A stretch of DNA of 64,000 nucleotides from Mastigamoeba balamuthi (GCA_902651635.1 CACRSC010000013.1:649857-713856); one strand, 5' to 3'; positions 21,023 to 32,389 are shown, counted from the first letter of the stretch. Numbers and translations are program-made. The notes: generated by a model from the letters alone, not told the origin.

Positions 21023-23269
21023 ATGCAGATGGAGTCACGGGGCTACTACGACAAGCACGTCTCACTCCTCGAGCGCGCCTTTGAGGTGGTCGTCATCTGC
21101 AATCTCCAGGGCCACATCGTCTTCTGGTCCGCTGCACTGAGTGCAGGAGGCAATGGCCACTCTCACGCGCGGCCCCGCGCAGGAACAGAGCGGCTTCCGA
21201 GCTTTACGGGTGGTGCTCGGAAGAGGTGCTGGGGAAGGAGCTCTGCGTCGTGCTCAGGACGCGCATGTCGAGGCCGCGGAGCGAGATAGTCCTCGAGGTG
21301 ATGGACAAGGGGTTCTGGGAAGGCGATGCTGTCCACACGTCGAAGGAGGGGTTCTCTGTGCTCGTGTCGTGCAGGTGGTGCTTCGACATCTCGCTGTCCG
21401 CGGGCCCCGTGATCATCTGCTTCGAGTGCAGCCAGATGGACGGCACCCGCCGCCTGCTGGACATGATGAACGAGGGGATCATCGTGCGAACCCTGGACGA
21501 CACCATCACGTACTGGAGCCACGGCGCGGAGGAGATGTACGGGTGGAGGGCGCCCGAGGTGCAGGGAGCCAAGACAAACGACCTGCTGCGCACCAAGTTC
21601 CCCGCGCCGCTTTCCTCTATCATCGAAAGCGTCCGGAAGAACGGCTTCTGGAGCGGGGAGCTCACGCGTACCAGCGTTCCCTTGATCTGCCGCCACTGAT
21701 CCACTCTCCTGCAGAGACGAAGAAGACTGGGGAGACCGTCAGGGTGCACAGTCGATGGATCATCGAGCCCCTGAACAAACACGCCATGTCGATTGTCGAG
21801 ATCAATCGCAACATTTCCGAGCACGCGAGGGCGTCTGAGGCGAAGGAGAAGCTCGAAAACCAGCTGCGACAGGCGCAGAAGATGGAGGCCGTTGGGCGTC
21901 TCGCAGGAGGGCTCGCACACGGTGAGCTGCATATTTCTAGTCACGCTCTCGCTGAACTCACACCCGCTCTGTGTAGACTTCAACAACGTCCTGACAGGTC
22001 GGTTTTTGTTTTCTTCGCTTCCTTGTGACGCCCCCTCCCCTAGCAATCACGAACGGAGTGGCCCTCGCGATCGCAGACGCTCCCGAGGGAAGTAAGTCGC
22101 TCAGTGCGCTGGAGTCTGTGATGTCGGCCGCGATGCACGCCTCTGGGCTGATCCGCCAGCTGCTGGACTTCAGCAGGCAGCAACCAGAGAGGCAGGTCAG
22201 GTTCTCTGTCACCGATGCAATCTCGTCCATGGACTGGATGCTCCGGTCGGTCCTCGGCGAGAAGGTGACTGTCGTCCTCGACCTCACGTCTTTGCCTTGC
22301 GACATCTGGGGAGACCCCGTCCAGATACAGCAGGTTCGCCCCACCGGACCCTTAACCCGGTCTGCAACTCACCCCAGTGGTGGTAAGGTGCTGCTCAACT
22401 TGGCAATTAACTCGAGAGACGCGATGCCCGACGGCGGAGTGTTCAACGTGCGGACGGAGCGGATTGAGCGGCCCCCGCCCTCACTCTGGCAAGGGAGGGA
22501 GCACATGCCCTCGCCCTCGGTCGTCGTCTCGCTTCCCGAGGCCGTAGTGCTGATCGAGGTGAGCGACACGGGAGCCGGGATGCCGCAAGACGTGCGAGAG
22601 CGCTGCTTCGAGCCGCTGTTCACGACCAAGGGCAGCGGCACTGGCCTGGGTCTGTCGTCTGTCTACGCCGTGGTGAAGCAGCACGGAGGCACGGTCTTCG
22701 TGGAGTCGGAAGAGATGAAGGGGACCGTGTTCCACATTGTTCTGCCGATCGCTGGCGCTGGCTCCGAGGCCCCAAGCGCGAAGCAGACCCACGAGCTGCG
22801 CAGGGGCTCGATCGCCATGGCTGCCCACCGCGAAGTCATCGCTAGCTCGCCTTCGCCGTCGCCGCAGCTTGGGGGGGCTCCCGTGAGTGTGCTCTACGTC
22901 GAGGAGGACCCGATGGTCCGCAAGCTGACGGAGCAGGTGCTCAGGCGTTCGGGATTCCGCGTCACTGTGGCGTTCACCTTCGATGCGGCTGCCGCTGTGT
23001 GCCTCTCGGGGGCGGCCTTTGACCTCGTCGTGGCCTCCATCCCGCGCTACGCGGCGGAGGAACTGCGGGGAAAGTGCAGCGGGAGGGGTACAGAGCACCC
23101 GCATCTCCTCGTGGTCGTCGAGGCGGAGACGGCCGCGCCCTCTGAAGCGGTTTGGCCAGAGGGCACGTTCCACGTCGCCAAGCCATACACTCCGCAGGAC
23201 CTTCTCCGCGTGGTGTCCTCGTGCCTCTACTCGAAGGACCGGAGGGAGCTGCTGCATCGCATGGAGTAG
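21023..23269 (+). CDS. PAS hybrid histidine kinase with degenerate receiver
   Basis: Two PAS domains come first: one split by an intron ([17 protein letters not shown]...[15 protein letters not shown]), the second at 21.46-21.65 kb ([17 protein letters not shown]). The H-box reads GRLAGGLAH | DFNNVLT | AI, with its second part on a 21-nt exon (21977-21997). The ATP-binding domain has [17 protein letters not shown] and [11 protein letters not shown], so kinase activity is plausible. A C-terminal receiver follows ([15 protein letters not shown]), with the acidic pair and the lysine (VAKPY) kept. Where the phospho-accepting Asp should be, the sequence reads FDLVVASIP, so it is probably a pseudoreceiver. 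There is no obvious membrane span, so it may be cytosolic. A splice-acceptor-like sequence just before 21023 means an upstream exon is possible. Confidence 0.85.
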
Positions 23270-23505
23270 CAGACAGACCGACGATTGATGCCACACAGGA
23301 CGACAATGCCCCCAGCAAACAGCAGGTTGTAGTCCGTCACACTCGAGGGTCTGTTGATGGCGGTTCCAAGACAGAGATCAAGGGGCGAGGAGGCCCACGT
23401 ATCGAACAAGTCAGGCGCTTTCAGATTGGCATTCATCAACTGCGTGTCGTGAGATGCGGATCTCCATCAATACTCCCCCAGAATCTGTTGTGCCTGAGCG
23501 TTCGG

Positions 23506-24147
23506 ATGGACAGGCGTGTTCACGTGGTGGGCCAGAAGAACCACGGCAAGACGACCCTCGTGGTGGACCTGGTGCGCGAGCTGCTGCGCCGCGGGGTCCG
23601 CGTGGGCACGGTGAAGCACACGCCGCACGCCCACCCCGTCGACTGCGAGGGCAAGGACAGCGCGCTGCTCACCTCGGCCGGCGCTGCGCCCTCGGCCTTC
23701 GTCTCCCGCGACCGCGCTGCCGTGTTCACCTCCTCGCAGGGGCCGGCCTCCGACCCGGACTGGTGGGTGGCGTCGCTGGCGCCCGCGTACTCGGCCTGCG
23801 ACGTTGTCATCGTGGAGGGCGGCGACCGCGAAAATCCCCTGTTGCGTTTCGCTTGATTCGAAAAATTCAAAAATTTGAAACAAAATCCCGTTGTTGCTGA
23901 TGGAATCTTCGTCCCCGCGCCCGCACGCAGCGTGCCCAAGGTTGAGGTGTGGGACGCGAGGATGTCGGACAAGCCGATGATGCTGCCGGGAACCAGGGCG
24001 GTGGTCCTGAGGGACAGCAACGCTGCAGAGCTGCCTCCGGTGGTGGCCGGCGTGCTGGGCGAAGGCCAGGCGTTCGCGGGGTATCTCCCGAGGGCCGACA
24101 TCGCGGCCATCGCGGACCTCGTCCTGAGTCTCTCTCGCCGCCAGTGA
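23506..24147 (+). CDS. mobB: MobB-like GTP-binding protein (molybdopterin guanine dinucleotide synthesis)
   Basis: Two exons (23506-23840 and 23931-24147) join in phase to about 183 residues, the usual MobB size. The N-terminus has the P-loop [13 protein letters not shown] and then [28 protein letters not shown] and [14 protein letters not shown]. This runs across the intron into [10 protein letters not shown], matching the order of MobB motifs (GHKNSGKTT, T.KH, D..GKDS..H..AGA, D..LVEGF...PKIEV). The C-terminus is typical ([17 protein letters not shown]). In bacteria MobB is a GTPase that assists MobA in attaching GMP to molybdopterin. Canonical eukaryotic molybdoenzymes do not use the dinucleotide form, so this gene is unexpected. 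The AT-rich 90-nt intron argues that it is a resident gene, not contamination. Confidence 0.8.
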
Positions 24148-24328
24148 CGTCACTCGCCGGGAAAAATTCCACGGCGGAAGGAAGATTCAAAATCTGCACT
24201 TGATTTCGCGCAGCTTTCAAAAAAGAATCTATCTCCGCGGTGCCCAGCGCCTCGCCCTAATATTTGATCGCGCGCTCTGCGAGGCCGCTCCGCATCGCAT
24301 CCGGACGTCTCTCCCGCCCGCCCACCGC

Positions 24329-25506
24329 ATGACGCGCGGCCGCCCCCCGAAGAGCCGCTCGCAGCTGCTGCGCGCCGACGCCGCGCACGCGGGCTCGGTG
24401 CTCACGTTCGCCCAGCCGCAGCTGCCCATCGTCGCCTCTGCGCAGCTCCCGATGGCCGCGCAGCAGCTCCAGCAGACGCAGCACACGCAGCACACGCAGG
24501 CGCCGCTGGTGCAGGCCCCGGCCGTGGCCGTGCAGGCGTCGCCGGGGGCCCCGTCGCCCGCGCTGTCGTCGACGGCCAGCACGAAGATCACGATCCGCCT
24601 CGGCATCTCCCAGCAGCAGCAACAGCAGCAGCAGCAGCAGCAGCAGCGGTCGCCGGCGCCTGCGCTGCCCAAGCCCCCGACGGGCAGGTACTTCAGGGCG
24701 TGCCTGTGCCCGGTGAGCCTCCTCCTTCTGTCGCCACTTTTTTTCTTTCTTTGTTTTTGGCTCTCTGCTGCCTGTCGCTGCTGTTCCTCTGCCTCTTCGC
24801 CCTCTTTCCCTTTCCTTCGCTTCCTGTGGCCCGCTCGGTGACGTCAGACGCTGGGCGGGCGGGATCGGCTGGCGCCTCCACCTGCGGACTGAGCGAGGCT
24901 GGGGGCTGTTTTTCGCACGGTGCGCAGAACGTCAAGTACTCGTCGTGGAGGGCCAAGGACTTCATCGGGCTGCACAACGACCTGCGCAAGATGGTCAACG
25001 TCGTCCGGTGCCTCTCCCACGCCCAGCCGAGGGGTGGGGTGACGGGCCGCGGCACGAAGCGCTCACACTGGGGTCCCCGTCGTGCCGGCGCTTGCCAGGG
25101 AGACGGCGGAGGTGCTGGCCAAGGTGGCGCAGCAGGGGCAGAGGCCCGCGCAGGCGGCGAGGTACTCGGACACGTCGGCCTCGCCCGCGATGGTCGTGTC
25201 GCCCGTGCTCGCTGGCCCCGCGGTGCCCTCGGTCGTCCTCGACCAGCCGGTCGCACCGCAGCCGCAGCTGCAGATGCACATGCAGATGCAGATGCAGCGC
25301 CAGCAGCAGCAACAGCAACAGCAGCAGCTGACGCCCCAGCAGCAGCAGGCAATGGCGCAGCAGAACCCTATCGCACAGCAGTACCACCCGCCGCCAATGT
25401 GCGTGCAGCAGGCAGCACAGCCTCTGCCCCAGCAGAGCGTCCCCGTGCCCTGCTCCCCTGCTGCCATGCTTCAGCAGCAGCAGCAACAGCAACAGCAGCA
25501 ACAGCA

Positions 25507-25546
<40 letters not shown>

Positions 25547-27012
25547 CAACTCCAACTGCAGCAGAAACTGCAGCTGCAGCAACAACAGCAGCAGCAGCAG
25601 TTGATTCTGCAGCAGGCGGTTGCCGCCATGCAGGAGGCGACGCCCGTGCGCGTGCCGGACGCCACCGCCGCGCCCGAGGAGGCGCTCAGCACGACGACGC
25701 GCGAGCCGTCGCCCGCGGACGCCCAGCAGCACGCGTCGTCGGGCGGCGGCTTCCCCGTCGTCCTCGATGCACGCGCAGCCCTTCTCTCCCCCCCCCCCCC
25801 TCGCTCCGCTCGCCCGGGGGAGCTCACTCGAGCACACGCGCAGAAGTCGGGGCCTGGCAAGGCGACGGAGAGCAAGCGCAGCAAGATTCGGACCAAGCGC
25901 AAGAGGACAGAGTTCGTTACACGATACGTACGCTGCGCTTAACGCGTGTGGGATGCGTGGCACTGCGCGCGGTTTGTTTGGGGGGCGCGCGGCAGGGATG
26001 AGGTGGACGAGTCTGAGCTCATAGCGGCGCCCAAGGCCGGCACCACGTCGTTCTGGACGCAGGTGGACTCGTACCTGCGGCCGCTGACGGACCACGACCT
26101 CGAGTTTGTGCGCGCCAAGACGGGCGACGACGAGGTCGAGCGCCTGTGCGTCATCCCGCCGCTGGGCAAGCACTACATGCAGGCGTGGACCGAGACGGAG
26201 GAGGAGCGCCAGCGCCAGCAGCAGCAGCAGCTCCTCTCGCAGCACGACCCCGCGGCGGGGGGCCAGCCCGTGTCGCCCCTGGGGCTCGTCGGGGCCACGC
26301 AGACGGTGCCCACGCGCAGGCTGCCCGACGTCGGCGAGTGGCAGAAGGAGCCCGCGGCACCGGTACCCGGGATGGGGTTCGCGACGCAGATGGTGACGCA
26401 CTGCTTCGTGACGCCCAAGACGTCGCGGCCCGCGCTCGAGGCGCTGATGAAGGAGTCGTTCCCGACGCCCACGGCGCACATCTCCGAGCGCAAGCGCCAG
26501 ATGTCCATGTCCGACGACCCCGAGCGCCAGGCCGCCGTCGAGAGCGCCCTCCGCGACGAGCTCGCGCTCATCGGCCTCACCCCTGTCGTCTACGATGTCC
26601 GCCTCTTTCTTTCCCCTCTCCCCTGCAATAACCGCCGCGACTCGCTGACGCAAATGTGCGTGCCCCCTGCCCATCGGACTTGTGCAGCCCAAGCCGAGCG
26701 AGAGGGAGGACGACCAGATATGCTCGGAGCTCAGAAGGAGGTTCCTGGAGTACAGGCAGATCGTGGCGGGCAACAATCAGCTGCGCGACGTGGTCGAGTC
26801 AAAGTGCGTGCAGTACATGCGCGAGCAGGCCGTCAGGCTCGACACGCTCTCGCAGGCGCGCTCGGCCATCGAGAAGATCCGCAGGCACTACAGCTCACAC
26901 ACCGCCGGCCCTGTGCGTGCCACACACGTGGTCTGCTTTCCCCGTCGCACCTCTCTGACGCGTGCCTTTCCCATTGCAGCGCAAGAGAAAGAAGGGGGAC
27001 TCGATGCCTTAG
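24329..27012 (+). CDS. TADA3: Ada3-like SAGA coactivator subunit with polyglutamine tracts
   Basis: The protein starts MTRGRPPKSRSQLL, an AT-hook-like sequence. It then carries a Gln-rich region with long CAG/CAA runs (24611-24647 and 25472-25601). The conserved Ada3 part starts near 26.05 kb: VDSYLRPLTDHDLEFVR, then IPPLGKHYMQAW, which aligns with human TADA3 PLTDSDIEFL and VPPLGKHYSQRW. Further on come VESALRDELALIGL and DDQICSELRRRF, matching the helical C-terminus. The last exon is short and basic (RKRKKGDSMP). Ada3 links Ada2/Gcn5 to SAGA and promotes histone acetylation. An early exon, NVKYSSWRAKDFIGL, also fits the family's N-terminal region. At least six introns, two with clear CTGACG branch sites. 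Some middle exon limits within the low-complexity part are uncertain. Confidence 0.75.
24611..24647 (+). repeat. CAG/CAA trinucleotide tract
   Basis: A run of CAG with one CAA encodes about 12 glutamines inside the Ada3-like gene. Confidence 0.9.
25472..25601 (+). repeat. long interrupted CAG/CAA tract
   Basis: About 130 nt of CAG and CAA codons with a few CTG, CTC and AAA interruptions encode a glutamine block in the Ada3-like gene. Mixed CAG/CAA use suggests selection for the peptide and not just slippage. Confidence 0.9.
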
Positions 27013-27429
27013 TTATGCTCCAGGGGCCTGTGGTCTTTCGCTTGCAACCAAAACACTGTTACTTTCTTTTTTCTTTTGGCCACTGCAAGACCGCTGTCCT
27101 CTCTTTGTCCGACCGGCAGCCCTCTTCGTGTAGAGTGCTCCATGCTGCTACCAGCAGGATGCGGGAACTTTATTTTGCTTTGCTTTTGCGCCCGCCACCC
27201 TCAGAAGACGGGGGAAGCAGCGCTAATTCGCGGGAAATTGTGGGGGTTGCAATGCACCTGCGGGTGCAAGTGACTTGGCGCACAACGGCCTTTAGTCTGA
27301 CGGTAGTGCCCGCAATGTCAACCGACAAAGAGATTCACGCGGGCGGGTGACATAAAAGGGGTGGCGATCCGGTCCGGTGTGCAAATTCACTTCACTTGTC
27401 TGTATTGTAAGACACCCAGTGCACCATCG
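27013..27429. other. intergenic region upstream of the protease gene
   Basis: No gene is supported here. The right side contains the TATA-like box listed separately. The left part carries the 3' end of the Ada3-like gene with T-rich stretches. Confidence 0.5.
27352..27358 (+). promoter_or_regulatory. TATA-like element before the protease gene
   Basis: ATAAAAG in a GC-rich setting lies 78 nt before the protease start codon. Position and sequence fit a TATA box, but a transcript start would be needed to confirm it. Confidence 0.4.
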
Positions 27430-30094
27430 ATGCGATCAACTTTATTCCTAGCGGCGCTCCTGGTCTCCGCCCTGAGCTGCGACGAGCACTGTCAGTGGGT
27501 GCGCCAACATTTCCCGCATTCCCTTTGGTTTTCTTTTGCGGGGAGCAACTGCTCGCTAACGCCTCCGCATCTAGGCAAACTGGAAGGCCAAGTACGCCAA
27601 GTCCTACAGCACACCGGAGGAGGGTAAGCTACCTCTCTAGCCTTTCGCTCGCTTCGTTGAGCTGCGCAGCGCAGTTGGCCTCGGCCTGCGTGTTTTCATT
27701 TATGTCGTGTTCAGTTGTGAATAACCGCCGGGATTTGCTTCCACCTTCCTCGCACGTGCAGAGGGGCAGCGCTTCGCCGTCTTCCGGACCAACGTCGCCG
27801 AGTACGCCAGGAGGAACGCTGAGCCCGGGCAGACCGCAGTGTACGGAGCCGACGAGTTCGCGGACCTGAGCAGGGAGGAGTTCGCCGCGCGGTTCCTGAT
27901 GCCCGAGGCGGCGAGCAAGTTTCGGAGGTTCACGGCCAGGGAGGCCCCCGAGGCCCCTCTGAGGAGGCAGGCCTTCCAGTCGGCGTTCCTGACGCCGTAC
28001 GCGTCCAAGGCCCGCCAGCAGGGAGGGTGCGGGAGCTGCTGGGCGTTCGCGAGCGCCGCCGTCATCGAGGGAGCGAACATGCGCGCGACCAACAACGCCG
28101 AGTTTGTGTCGCCGCAGAACATGCTCGACTGCGCCAACTACGGGGGCAACTGGGACGGCTGCTCGGGCTACAACGCGGGCGACATGCTCTGGGAGATCGC
28201 CAGCAAGGGCAAGAGCGGCGGCGGCATCATGTACGACAGGAACTACCAGTACGCCGGGTTCATGGGCAGCTGCAAGCACGCGCTCTCGTCGCCCGGCGAC
28301 GTCCAGGTCGACGGCTACTTCACCGAGAAGTTCAACGAGGCCGAGGGCAGCGGCCTGTACTCGCGCCTGATGCAGTACGGCTCGCTGGCCATCGCGCTCA
28401 ACGCGGGCAACGTGCAGGGCTACCAGGGCGGCGTCATCCGGCACAGCAGCAACTGCCTCTACACGCAGCTCGGGTACTACGCGTCGGACCACGCCGTGAC
28501 CCTCGTTGGGTGGGGCGAGCAGGGCGGCGTCAAGTACTGGGTCGTCAAGAACTCGTGGGGGGCGACGTGGGGTGAGCCCAAGGACTACACGCGTGGCGGC
28601 ACCGGCGAGGGCTACTTCCGCATACAGCGCGGCGTCGGCGCCTGCCACATAACCGACGACGCGGCGGTCGGCGTCACTGTCGCCGGGAACCCGGGCCCGG
28701 GGCCCGAGCCGTGCACGCCCAAGACCAAGGAGGCGGCCTGCGGGTCGCGCAGGTGCGGGTCCGTCGACAACGGGTGCGGCAGCCCGCTGGCGTGCGGGTA
28801 CTGCAGCAGCGGGCAGGCGTGCAGCGCGTCGGGCACGTGCGACGACGTCGACAGCGAGCTCGACTGGGTGCAGGTGTCGCCGCCGCAGAGCCAGGACTTC
28901 CTGCTGGCCAAGTCGAGCGAGGGCGTGACCATCTCGACGTCGACGGGCACCAGCGCCGAGAAGATGGCGCAGTGGAAGACATCGGGCAACTGGATCAGCG
29001 AGTCGTGGACGTCGTTCAGCGCGCAGGTCCGGGCGGGCGCCGCGGGCGTCGTGGGGCTCGGCATGCGCCAGGGCCAGAGCAACGCGCCGCTCAACGGCCT
29101 CTCGTGGAAGATCAGCATCCCGTCGTATGGCGGGGGCGGCTGGGCCACGGCGTACCTGCTGCAGTGCTTCTACTACGGCAACGACCAGTGCTCGACTGTC
29201 GTGCAGTTCTCGTTCGCTATGGACACGTACTACAACTTCACGATCAACTACGGGCTGCAGTACAGCAGCAGCGGCGAGGCCCAGATCACCATGCGCCCGT
29301 TCCTCAACGGCCAGTGTCTCACGGGAAACTACTACTACGTGCTGCCGCGCTCGTACTACCCGAGCCTGGGCTCGGCCTTCGTCGTCGCGTCCGGGGCCTC
29401 CAAGAGCTTCAAGTCGCCGAGGCTTATCACGAGGACGACCGTCAAGGTCGCCATGAAGTCGTGCCACACGGCCGACGAGTGGCTGTCCGAGGTCTCTCGC
29501 ATCCTCAGGGTCCCGCGCAGCTTCGTCGCCGACGTGCGCGGCCAGAGGCGCCCCGGGTCCTCGTGCGGCGACGGTGACAAGTTCGATTCGTTCAACGTCA
29601 CGCTGCTCGACTCCAACGCCACGACCGGCATACACGCGCAGTCGGCGACGGGCGTCGCCGCCCTCGGCCAGCTGAGGTTCTCTAACGCCCTCGCCGAGCA
29701 GCTCACGCAGACCGTGTCGGGCGGCGGCCTCGAATACATGGGCGTCTCCGGCGCTGTTGCGGAGGTCGTCTTCCCCGCGGCCGTAGGCGAGGCCACTGCG
29801 ACCGCTGCCATCGTGGGCACCGCTGCCGCGGGCGCTGCGCTGTCGACGGGCGCCGTCGTGGGCATCGCCGTGGGTGGCGGAGTGGCCCTGGCGGTGGGAG
29901 CGTCGGTGGCCGGGATAGCAGTCTACGCAGCGACGCGCCCCGAGCCCAGGGAGCCGATGCCGGATGACTTCCAGCCCGCGAACCCGCTGCGCAAGACGTT
30001 CTACAAGGTCAAGGCCTCGCGTGGCGTCGACGTGATGTCCAACAGTGCGCAGCACCAGAGCATCACTGGCCGCGCGCCTCCTGTGGTGGTTTGA
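27430..30094 (+). CDS. membrane-anchored papain-family cysteine protease
   Basis: Exons 27430-27498, 27575-27623 and 27762-30094. A signal peptide (MRSTLFLAALLVSALSC) is followed by an I29-type propeptide (ANWKAKYAKSY, RFAVFRTNVAEY, DEFADLSREEF). The mature C1A domain has the oxyanion Gln and catalytic Cys (QQGGCGSCWAF), the His (SDHAVTLVGWG) and the Asn (KNSWGATWG). After the catalytic domain comes a Cys-rich unit (CGSRRCGSVDNGCGSPLACGYC) and about 300 residues of beta-rich sequence of unknown family. Next is a membrane span (GAVVGIAVGGGVALAVGAS) and a short cytoplasmic tail. Ordinary cathepsins end with the catalytic domain, so the extracellular extension and membrane anchor are unusual. 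The total is about 820 residues. It may act at the cell surface or in a phagosome (inference). Confidence 0.85.
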
Positions 30095-30437
30095 GAGGGC
30101 CACAGCTGGCCGTTTCCGCTCGGACGTCTCCCTTGTTGATAGCACCAGTTGAGACAACCAAATACTGTCTGACAGTTTCGGTCCACCGCATTTGCATTGA
30201 ATCTTGTTTTTTCCGGTGATGAAAATTGACACAGCGATCCACACCTGGGATTTGGGGTTTGAAAACGCGATTCGTGTGATCCAGCGCTGATTGCATCAGG
30301 GAGATTCTGTTCCGAGTGTTTTCCCTGCTCGGATTCGGTAACGAGACCTGGTGCCAATAACGGCGACTGCGCAAATCGCACGCCTCATTTTGTATTGTTT
30401 TCTGCTGGACACCACCTCACTCCACCCACCCCCGGAA
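30095..30437. other. intergenic, nothing recognised
   Basis: This spacer between the protease and the next receptor gene holds only short chance frames. No RNA gene, repeat or clear promoter box is visible. Confidence 0.5.
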
Positions 30438-32317
30438 ATGATGCACGCGATCCTCGTGGCAGCAGCGCTCCTGCCCGCGGGCGTCCTGTGCTCTTCCCTC
30501 TTTGTGCAGTACAACTCCGCGTCCGACACAAACCTTGCGATGCGTGTCGTCGTCATCTCAACCTGCAAAGACGGTGCGTGGCAGCCCTTTTCTTTCCCTG
30601 GCAGACACCGTGGCAGCCAGCCCCCCTCGCGACACTCACCGGAGTGACTTCGCCACGCCAGTGTACGCCACTCCTCGGCTGTGGTCCGACGCCCAATTTC
30701 TCTTCCGCGAAGTTCCCGCGCTCGACGGCAAGGGCGGCGTGTCGATCATGCCCGCTGCCAACGACGGGTTCTACATGTGCGACGATGGCACGGGCACGGG
30801 GCGCCTCGTCGTCGTCAAGCCCGCGCTCTCCGCAGAGCAGGTTCACTTTATTTTCCCCACAGTTTTTTCTACTTTTCCGGCCCAGTTGTTTGCATCTCAA
30901 AAATAGTTATGGCACCGCAGTGCTCGTTCCGCAAGGTGGCGGGGCTGTCGAACCCCTCGCTCGTGTCCTTCGAGCAGGGGGGCAAGTACATAGGGTACGC
31001 CAAGGTGTACGACTACGACTGCTCGTCGTGGTTCAGCAATCAGCCCGGATGGACCGTCGGGCTCGTCGAGAAGCCGTCGAACCCGACTCTGGCGACGTGG
31101 ATCGCCGCCGACAGCCCCCAGCTGATGCTGTACATCCAAGACACTAACTACTGGCTCGGAAACTGCAACGGAAACGCCGTTTTCTACGATGTCCGCATCT
31201 CCGACGACGTCTGGGATGTCGTGCCGGCTCTCAACTCGTCAGCAGCGAATTCCGGCGCTGTCAGCCTGCGCCTGTACTCCAACAAGTCGCTCTACCTGGG
31301 CCTGGACGCGGAGGGAGAGCTAACGATGGACAACGACTCGCTGGCGGCGTCCCTCAAGACGTGGAGCTGTGCTGGGAGGGTCGACGACTGCACGTGGACG
31401 ATTGTCGAGACGTCGGCTGCGTCTGGCGACTTCAACCTGCGGCACACGGCCAGCGGCAGGGTCGTCCAGAGCCCCGGCGGGGCCGGGACGATCACGTGCC
31501 CGACGACAAACGTCGGCAGGGCGCTGCTGTCGTTGCAGAAGGCCGCGACGCTGGGGTTCTGGCGCACCAACTACATCATCCCCAACACTCCCCCCGTGAT
31601 CATCAACACCTCGTCGTCCTCGTCGGCCACGGGGCCCTCACCGAGCTGCTCCGACTTCGTGCTGTGCCGCACGTGCATTACGACGGATATGTCGTGCGGG
31701 TGGTGCGCCGAGACGGACATGTGCACGCACGGCACCGCAACTGCGCCTGTCAACTGCTCGGCGTCCAAGTGGTTCTTCGACTCCTGCATCGCTGCTCCCC
31801 AGTGAGTCCGTATCCCCTTCCCTTTACATTGCTCGATGATTGACGCACATCGTCCTCCAGGGAGGGAGGGGACAACACGGCAAACCTGGTGGCGCCGCTG
31901 GTCGGGGGCATCGTCGGAGGAGTCGCGGTGATTTCGGCGGTCGTCATCGCGGCGGTCGTCGTGCGGAACCTGCACAAGCGCAGGCCCAGCGTCCTCAACG
32001 TGCCTGTCGAGGGGGCGTCGATCGACTTCATCGCGACGGCGACGTCGAGGGACCTCAGCGGCGACACCACATCGCCTGTGACGCTGCAGCTCTCCGGGGG
32101 CAGCAGCCTGGCAACTGGGGGGCTGGCCACCCACAGCGGAGGCTCCGGGGCGATGGCAATGCTCGCGACGCCGCTCGAGGCGCCCATCTACGATATGAAC
32201 CTCAGCCTCGCGCCCGTCAGCCCGATTAACCCGCCAGAGCTGCCCCCGCCCCCTTCGATGCTGCAGCTCAGCAACGCCCCTCAATCGTTCGGATCCAACT
32301 CCCTGGTGTCCCACTGA
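30438..32317 (+). CDS. single-pass receptor with beta-trefoil-like region and PSI domain
   Basis: The protein starts with a signal peptide (MMHAILVAAALLPAGVLCSS). Its extracellular part has repeated segments that read like a beta-trefoil or AbfB-type fold (RLYSNKSLYLGLDAEGELTM, DFNLRHTASGRVVQS). A PSI-type Cys cluster follows (CSDFVLCRTCITTDMSCGWC...MCTHG...WFFDSC). After an intron at about 31805-31859 come a membrane span (APLVGGIVGGVAVISAVVIA), a stop-transfer KRRPS and a Ser/Thr/Pro-rich cytoplasmic tail ending NSLVSH. Four or five exons; the second intron, near 30841-30906, is T-rich. The layout suggests a surface receptor or adhesin without an enzymatic domain. The PSI module type recurs in the receptor kinase at 38521-42688. 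Confidence 0.7.
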
Positions 32318-32389
32318 GGGGCTTGCGGCGAGACTGTATAGACAAGCAATAGCAACACTCGTTTGATCAGCGGATGTACTTTCTCTGTA

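Noticed and set aside
25472-25601. CAG array considered as a CRISPR or satellite array
   Set aside because: It is a coding trinucleotide tract without spacers and lies in frame in the Ada3-like gene.
24995-26776. 593-codon minus-strand frame with long leucine runs
   Set aside because: It is the antisense of the CAG tracts and conserved exons of the Ada3-like gene; the Leu runs are simply reversed CAG/CAA.
27629-30244. 871-codon minus-strand frame
   Set aside because: It lies opposite the cysteine protease, whose catalytic motifs are unmistakable. The frame is a by-product of GC-rich codon usage and shows no domain.
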